Shown one piece after another: positions 4,508 to 6,658 of a DNA stretch of 6,658 nucleotides. Source of the DNA: an uncultured Candidatus Saccharibacteria bacterium (GTDB lineage Bacteria; Patescibacteria; Saccharimonadia; Saccharimonadales; UBA6022). Made by a program: the position numbers and the translations under genes. Numbering within the stretch: the first letter of the stretch is position 1; each line of letters opens with the position of its first letter. The stretch lies in contig CAMPHY010000035.1 of assembly GCA_946886125.1 (NCBI GenBank), positions 1 to 6,658 on the forward strand, given 5' to 3'. Under the pieces are notes generated by a model. That model saw only the letters and a program-made list of their open reading frames with translations, did no database searches and was not told the DNA's origin.

Positions 4508-4653
4508 TGCAAGGTAGAACTAGTGATATGTTTTATTCCAACCGAGAAGCACGGATTGCTAACAAGGTTAAAAAGAATCTATGGAAGGGTAACGACAACA
4601 AAGCCAAGAAGGAGAAGAAGTATGGGAATCGAGTACGAGGAGAACAACGATAA
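4507..4653 (+). CDS. Small very basic protein, 48 aa
   Basis: ATG 4507 overlaps the previous stop by one base, in the arrangement TAATG, with GAGGAGATGG just upstream. The product is strongly basic (about a third Lys or Arg) with a segment KKNLWKGNDNKAKKEKKYGN. It is probably disordered and could bind nucleic acid. Its last 32 bases overlap the start of the 4622 gene in another frame. A longer frame from 4523 exists on the same DNA, but its extra N-terminal part has no start signal. I consider this frame the real one. The function is unknown. Confidence 0.68.
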   Translation: MQGRTSDMFYSNREARIANKVKKNLWKGNDNKAKKEKKYGNRVRGEQR

Positions 4654-4837
4654 TATTGATATGGATAACGATGTTATCGAATCACAAACAGGTCTGGAAG
4701 ACCACCCCGCATTCTGTACATGTACACATTGTCAGAATCTTTGGGAGTTAGTGCAGCAAGAGAATCAGCGTAAGCGTGAGATTGCTGATAGCTACTACTC
4801 TGACGATCATCCGGAAGGATGGCAGGTTGCCGGTTAA
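4622..4837 (+). CDS. Small acidic CxCxxC protein, 71 aa
   Basis: The start is ATG 4622, 7 to 8 bases after AAGGAG inside the previous gene. An upstream start at 4523 would add 33 residues of unlikely composition. Residues 1-20 are very acidic. Residues 28-37 read HPAFCTCTHC, with His28, Cys32, Cys34, His36 and Cys37 close together, followed by a helix (LWELVQQENQRKREIADSYY). The cluster could bind one zinc ion, but it is only half of a normal zinc ribbon. A dimer or an alternative metal site is possible. The preceding gene is basic and this one acidic, so the two might interact, which is a guess. Confidence 0.8.
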   Translation: MGIEYEENNDNIDMDNDVIESQTGLEDHPAFCTCTHCQNLWELVQQENQRKREIADSYYSDDHPEGWQVAG

Positions 4838-4840
4838 TGT

Positions 4841-4918
4841 ATGTTTTATGACGTACTTATTGCCGGCTTAATACTAACTGTCTTGCTATTGTTATGGCAA
4901 GGATACACTAAAAGGTAA
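4841..4918 (+). CDS. Tiny membrane protein, 25 aa
   Basis: ATG 4841 begins 3 bases after the previous gene ends. The peptide is one hydrophobic helix, residues of about 5-19 (VLIAGLILTVLLLLW), flanked by FYD at the N-terminus and QGYTKR at the C-terminus, in positive-inside order. No strong ribosome binding site is seen, only GGCAGGTT farther upstream, so re-initiation after the 4622 gene would be needed. The clean membrane-helix pattern, exact fit between two genes and shared transcript support it. The function is unknown. Confidence 0.5.
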   Translation: MFYDVLIAGLILTVLLLLWQGYTKR

Positions 4919-4924
4919 TTAGCT

Positions 4925-5110
4925 ATGGTTGCTAAGTTCTTGTTTAATGCTTTACCAAAAAGCATAGGCCAGATGATACTGACTGGAGTTATATCTATCA
5001 TTGCGATGACAGGTCTTGTTACTTCTTTGGTAGTCCATTCAGTTATTCAGGAGTACAAAGACAAGATTGTTGTGTGCTCCATGATCATTGACAATACATC
5101 TAAGGAGTAG
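4925..5110 (+). CDS. Single-pass membrane protein, 61 aa
   Basis: ATG 4925 lies 9 bases after AAAGG at 4911-4915, in the leader GGTAATTAGCT. Residues 1-13 are short and basic, and residues of about 14-41 form one long hydrophobic segment (ILTGVISIIAMTGLVTSLVV). The C-terminal 20 residues are mixed, with one Cys. It is a small inner-membrane protein by prediction. The next gene's binding site AAGGAG overlaps this gene's last codons, so the two are probably co-expressed. I recognise no family. Holin-like size alone is not enough to call it a holin, and no endolysin gene lies nearby. Confidence 0.78.
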   Translation: MVAKFLFNALPKSIGQMILTGVISIIAMTGLVTSLVVHSVIQEYKDKIVVCSMIIDNTSKE

Positions 5111-5114
5111 AGCT

Positions 5115-5321
5115 ATGGAAATCTTTATTCCTTTCTTCATCCTAACTGCTAAATTCTTACTTCTTATCAGTCTGGTTGCCAGTGCTGTGTACTATTGCAA
5201 GTGGTATGCATGTAAAGACGTACCTAAATCAATGGCACCAATCTACGAGAGTAAATATACAGGCTTCTTGGTTTGTTTTGTTGCTTGTTTAATTATCCTC
5301 GCCTTTGCAGGAGAGCTTTAG
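5115..5321 (+). CDS. Two-helix membrane protein, 68 aa
   Basis: The start is ATG 5115, 7 bases after AAGGAG at 5102-5107. An in-frame TTG at 5088 is inside the previous gene and not needed. Two hydrophobic segments are seen, at residues of about 4-28 (FFILTAKFLLLISLVASAVYY) and 49-65 (TGFLVCFVACLIILAFA). A polar loop (KWYACKDVPKSMAPIYESKY) lies between them, and four Cys residues occur at 28, 33, 54 and 58. Both ends could face the same side of the membrane. The size and topology resemble small phage envelope proteins, including some holins, but nothing distinguishes these. It is the last gene before the long gene-free region. Confidence 0.8.
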   Translation: MEIFIPFFILTAKFLLLISLVASAVYYCKWYACKDVPKSMAPIYESKYTGFLVCFVACLIILAFAGEL

Positions 5322-5323
5322 AT

Positions 5324-5395
5324 CGACAACACATACCTACTACTTTTAGATGGTAGAATCTTTAAGTTCTATGTAGGTATCTTTTGTCGTTTTTA
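5324..5395 (+). terminator. Long multi-stem hairpin terminator
   Basis: CGACAA (5324-5329) pairs with TTGTCG (5384-5389). After a 3-by-3 internal loop, ATACCTAC (5333-5340) pairs with GTAGGTAT (5373-5380). Further in, 5342-5345 pair with 5364-5367 and 5348-5351 with 5358-5361, around a 6-base loop. TTTTT follows at 5390-5394. It probably ends the 3809-5321 gene run. The stem is much longer than an ordinary terminator needs. Confidence 0.75.
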
Positions 5396-5407
5396 ATTTG
5401 GTTTTTC

Positions 5408-5458
5408 AACGACTCGCTGCACCACATAGCGACACTACCCTACATGGGGAACGTCGTT
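5408..5458 (+). other. Three-way-junction-like structure
   Basis: AACGAC (5408-5413) pairs with GTCGTT (5453-5458). Directly inside, TCGCT (5414-5418) pairs with AGCGA (5428-5432) around 9 bases. A weaker stem, CCC (5438-5440) with GGG (5446-5448), fills the rest. It does not contain the hammerhead core CTGATGA. Confidence 0.4.
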
Positions 5459-5524
5459 CGCAGTCTTCCGCACAAACAAGTGTACTAAATTGGCAAGACA
5501 GTCCAAACAAGATGACTAAATTGT

Positions 5525-5567
5525 GCCAGTGAAGTGGGCTGGCTAACTAATCACGTCAGGTATTAGT
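5525..5567 (+). other. Two adjacent hairpins
   Basis: GCCAG (5525-5529) pairs with CTGGC (5539-5543) around 9 bases. ACTAAT (5546-5551) then pairs with ATTAGT (5562-5567) around 10 bases. Neither loop looks like a tRNA loop. Confidence 0.4.
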
Positions 5568-5593
5568 CGGACCTTATGCCTAGTAAATCAAAC

Positions 5594-5704
5594 GCCATAG
5601 ATAAATCAAATGGATAGAGATAGTGGGTTACGTTTATGAAGACATGCTTCTGAGGCATTGACATAAAACCTCTGTTGTGTAGGTTCGAGTCCTACAATAT
5701 GGCA
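5594..5704 (+). ncRNA. tRNA-like element with extended Gln-type anticodon arm
   Basis: The T arm is canonical: GTAGG (5679-5683), TTCGAGT, CCTAC (5691-5695), extendable by T5678-A5696. GCCATA (5594-5599) pairs with TATGGC (5698-5703) as a six-pair acceptor, with A5704 as discriminator and no CCA. A D-like arm ATC/GAT (5605-5607 with 5619-5621) has a GG-containing 11-base loop. The central arm is very long: GGT (5626-5628) with ACC (5668-5670), TTTATG (5633-5638) with CATAAA (5662-5667), and ATGC (5644-5647) with GCAT (5655-5658). It ends in the 7-base loop TTCTGAG, which reads as anticodon CTG (Gln). The T arm is firm; the acceptor and D pairings are short and could be chance. Confidence 0.45.
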
Positions 5705-5734
5705 AACAATCGGCCCCTCTGTCGACTGATATGC

Positions 5735-5765
5735 CTACAAGCTCCTGTAGTGCCCACCACAGCAC
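5735..5765 (+). other. Hairpins downstream of the Gln-type element
   Basis: CTACA (5735-5739) pairs with TGTAG (5746-5750) around 6 bases. GTGC (5750-5753) could pair with GCAC (5762-5765), sharing G5750, so the two are not fully compatible. Confidence 0.35.
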
Positions 5766-5856
5766 GATAGGATAGCTCTAGGTAGGGTAGTATAGGTTTA
5801 GGAAAGTGGCCCTCATACGCGCTTACAAGCTGTTCTACGATTAATAGTTCAAACTC

Positions 5857-5898
5857 GTTCCGAAGGTAGGGCAAAAGAACATCCTCCTGATAAGAGGA
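5857..5898 (+). ncRNA. Ile-type D arm plus anticodon arm, no T arm found
   Basis: GTTC (5857-5860) pairs with GAAC (5877-5880) as a D-type stem with a long 16-base loop containing GG. One base (A5881) separates it from TCCTC (5882-5886) paired with GAGGA (5894-5898). The loop between is CTGATAA, the same as in standard bacterial tRNA-Ile with anticodon GAT. The order and the single A between arms match a real tRNA. T8 and one further base precede the D stem. However, I find no matching T arm or acceptor strand downstream. It could be a tRNA relic or an RNA that imitates only this half. Confidence 0.45.
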
Positions 5899-5923
5899 AG
5901 ACATTCGTGTTCAGGTAAGTAAT

Positions 5924-5938
5924 CAGACTCCAAATCTG
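5924..5938 (+). other. Trp-type anticodon stem-loop
   Basis: CAGA (5924-5927) pairs with TCTG (5935-5938) around CTCCAAA, the usual anticodon loop of tRNA-Trp (anticodon CCA). The stem is only four pairs and T5923 faces T5939. No D arm, T arm or acceptor fits around it. It could be chance. Confidence 0.3.
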
Positions 5939-5943
5939 TATGT

Positions 5944-6021
5944 ATGTTCGTCATGAAGTACTACTCCGATGATTATCCTTTGTATTTAATCGTTACGCTT
6001 GCCGACTTGGTTAAAAGTTAG
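5944..6021 (+). CDS. Possible 25-aa microprotein
   Basis: A short frame from ATG 5944 (or 5953) to TAG 6019-6021 encodes a peptide containing KYYSDDYPLYLIVTLADLVK. The YYSDD-Pro segment resembles SYYSDDHP at the end of the 4622 protein, and the underlying DNA is also similar. There is no ribosome binding site and the frame overlaps the tRNA-like region. I list it only because of this resemblance. It is more likely a fragment or coincidence than a gene. Confidence 0.2.
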   Translation: MFVMKYYSDDYPLYLIVTLADLVKS

Positions 6022-6027
6022 CCAAGT
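6005..6027 (+). other. 6-bp hairpin
   Basis: ACTTGG (6005-6010) pairs perfectly with CCAAGT (6022-6027) around an 11-base loop. Position between the Trp-type loop and the next T arm gives no clear role. Confidence 0.4.
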
Positions 6028-6060
6028 AAAAGTTCCATCCACCTTTACCAACTCTCCTTG

Positions 6061-6116
6061 ACAGGTATTTTGAGGACACAAGCTACCGATTGCAGGTTCG
6101 ATCCCTGCTACCTATA
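6061..6116 (+). ncRNA. tRNA 3' half with T arm, 5' partner uncertain
   Basis: GCAGG (6092-6096), TTCGATC and CCTGC (6104-6108) form a canonical T arm. TACCTAT (6109-6115) and A6116 follow in the place of an acceptor strand and discriminator. ACAGGTA at 6061-6067 can pair with six of these seven bases, but only 24 bases then remain for the D and anticodon arms, far too few. TATAGGT at 5791-5797 pairs perfectly with 6110-6116 but is 300 bases away. CCA is not encoded. The T arm is firm, the rest is open. Confidence 0.45.
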
Positions 6117-6181
6117 AACCTCCATCGTTCGAGTCAATCCGTGATGTGTTTATGAAACCGGTGTACAAATGAGTAGCGGCA

Positions 6182-6206
6182 GGCGGTTTGAATCCGTCCG
6201 AGTGCG
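6182..6206 (+). other. T-arm-like stem-loop
   Basis: GGCGG (6182-6186) pairs with CCGTC (6194-6198), one G-T, around TTTGAAT, close to the canonical T loop TTCGAAT. The following CGAGTGC could be an acceptor strand, but no complementary GCACTCG lies upstream. It resembles the end of a decayed tRNA gene. Confidence 0.35.
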
Positions 6207-6210
6207 AGAG

Positions 6211-6261
6211 TTAAGTAATGTGAGTGATAATTAACTTAAGTGTTTCAATTCTTTTTTCTTT
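6211..6261 (+). terminator. Weak AT hairpin and T-rich tract
   Basis: TTAAGTAAT (6211-6219) pairs with ATT-ACTTAA (6230-6239, A6233 bulged) around a 10-base loop. About 10 bases later comes CTTTTTTCTTTT (6251-6262). The stem is AT-only apart from one pair and is separated from the T-run, so termination is uncertain. The tract may also be leader DNA for the gene at 6276. Confidence 0.3.
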
Positions 6262-6275
6262 TAATGAGGACCAAT

Positions 6276-6658
6276 ATGGCTATGAAGGTCAGGACAGATA
6301 CCGAATCAAAGTCTTCTAAATCCTCCGCCAGCGGGGGGAGCAATGTTACCAGTCTTGCTGAGTTCAAGTATCACGCCAGGAATAACTTGAATGTAAAAGG
6401 AGACTTGCGTGACCAGTCTCTTACTGCTGCAACCTTGGTGGATACTTCCACCATTCACTTCAACCAACCTCTGTACCGTATCAGTAAGGAGGACCTATCG
6501 GAACAAGCAACTCCAGTAATCGGGAAACAGCAACTGGAGAAACTCTTTTCAACAAAAGCTGCAAATGATCCGACGACGAGTCATCTCTTGTCGCAGGATA
6601 TCAATCCTATGCTGGCATCGTGGTTAGCTGCTTATTCTTTCACTTGTCAACGGACTAA
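6276..6658 (+). CDS. Unknown protein, N-terminal 127 aa, cut by window end
   Basis: An open frame runs from ATG 6276 to the end of the window with no stop. GAGGA at 6266-6270 lies 5 bases upstream. ATG 6282 is a weaker alternative. The first 23 residues are polar and Ser/Gly/Lys-rich (TESKSSKSSASGGS) and probably disordered. A folded part then begins (SLAEFKYHARNNLNVKGDLRDQ, then STIHFNQPLYRISKEDL), ending in helix-like sequence with a Trp near residue 117. No signal peptide or membrane segment is seen. Codons are host-like with more Gly, Ala and Thr than the small genes before it, which would suit a larger or structural phage protein. I recognise no family. Confidence 0.85.
   Translation, partial: MAMKVRTDTESKSSKSSASGGSNVTSLAEFKYHARNNLNVKGDLRDQSLTAATLVDTSTIHFNQPLYRISKEDLSEQATPVIGKQQLEKLFSTKAANDPTTSHLLSQDINPMLASWLAAYSFTCQRT

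Larger units (their letters stand above)
5400..6275 (+). other. Gene-free region with tRNA-like parts
   Basis: No frame on either strand looks like a real gene. A 70-codon minus frame at 5692-5904 lacks a binding site and has no coding character. The region carries two perfect canonical T arms (5679-5695, 6092-6108) and a third T-arm-like stem with a TTTGAAT loop (6182-6198). It also carries anticodon-type loops for Gln (CTG), Ile (GAT) and Trp (CCA) and many short perfect stems. No normal tRNA can be assembled. It is best described as an array of tRNA-like or decayed tRNA elements. Confidence 0.6.

Noticed and set aside
4925..5321. Holin genes
   Set aside because: Size and membrane helices would fit, but there is no endolysin or spanin nearby and no recognised motif.
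5882..5898. Hammerhead ribozyme core from CTGATA
   Set aside because: The required CTGATGA and GAAA elements are absent. The sequence fits a tRNA-Ile anticodon loop better.
5692..5904. 70-codon minus frame
   Set aside because: It covers the T arm and anticodon arm, has no binding site, and would be the only minus-strand gene.
6058..6063. TTGACA boxes at 6058 and 5658
   Set aside because: Neither has a -10 box 16 to 18 bases downstream. Both lie within tRNA-like structures.
5400..6275. CRISPR array
   Set aside because: No repeat of constant length and sequence with regular spacing is present. Repeated pieces are T-arm consensus only.

Overview
The window looks like an accessory stretch of a tailed double-stranded DNA phage genome. 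All convincing genes are on the + strand. Most are tiny (25 to 120 codons), closely packed, often overlapping by a few bases, and match no family I recognise. One clear tRNA-His gene is present, and much of the non-coding DNA is built from perfect hairpins and tRNA-like parts. No metabolic, replication, packaging or structural gene can be named. AT-rich small genes next to a few genes with strong ribosome binding sites and host-like codons fit a large virulent phage, perhaps of a gammaproteobacterium. That host is inferred, not shown.

Layout. 1-160: hairpin and intrinsic terminator, then a possible promoter. 174-878: a 234-residue soluble protein, the largest complete gene. 880-1000: tandem hairpins. 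1010-1433: two small genes. 1434-1800: gene-poor structured DNA with two long-stem, large-loop hairpins that share the same T-rich tail. 1801-1876: tRNA-His(GTG). 1917-3190: five overlapping or abutting small genes. 3197-3318: hairpin plus strong terminator. 3350-3679: a coiled-coil protein whose ribosome binding site lies in a hairpin. 3694-3787: a cloverleaf-like RNA that is not a normal tRNA. 3809-5321: nine small genes, including four predicted small membrane proteins and one CxCxxC protein. 5322-6275: about 950 bases with no credible gene, holding a long hairpin and tRNA pieces (T arms, acceptor strands, anticodon arms). 6276-end: start of a gene cut by the window edge.

The most interesting part is the set of tRNA-like elements. 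One at 3694-3787 has a complete four-way cloverleaf with a 21-base loop where the anticodon loop should be. One at 5594-5704 may have a greatly extended anticodon arm. At about 5857-5898 a D arm and an Ile-type anticodon arm occur without a matching T arm. They may be decayed tRNA genes, unusual functional tRNAs, or tRNA-mimic RNAs. The sequence alone does not decide. All base-pairing claims were read by eye without energy calculations.
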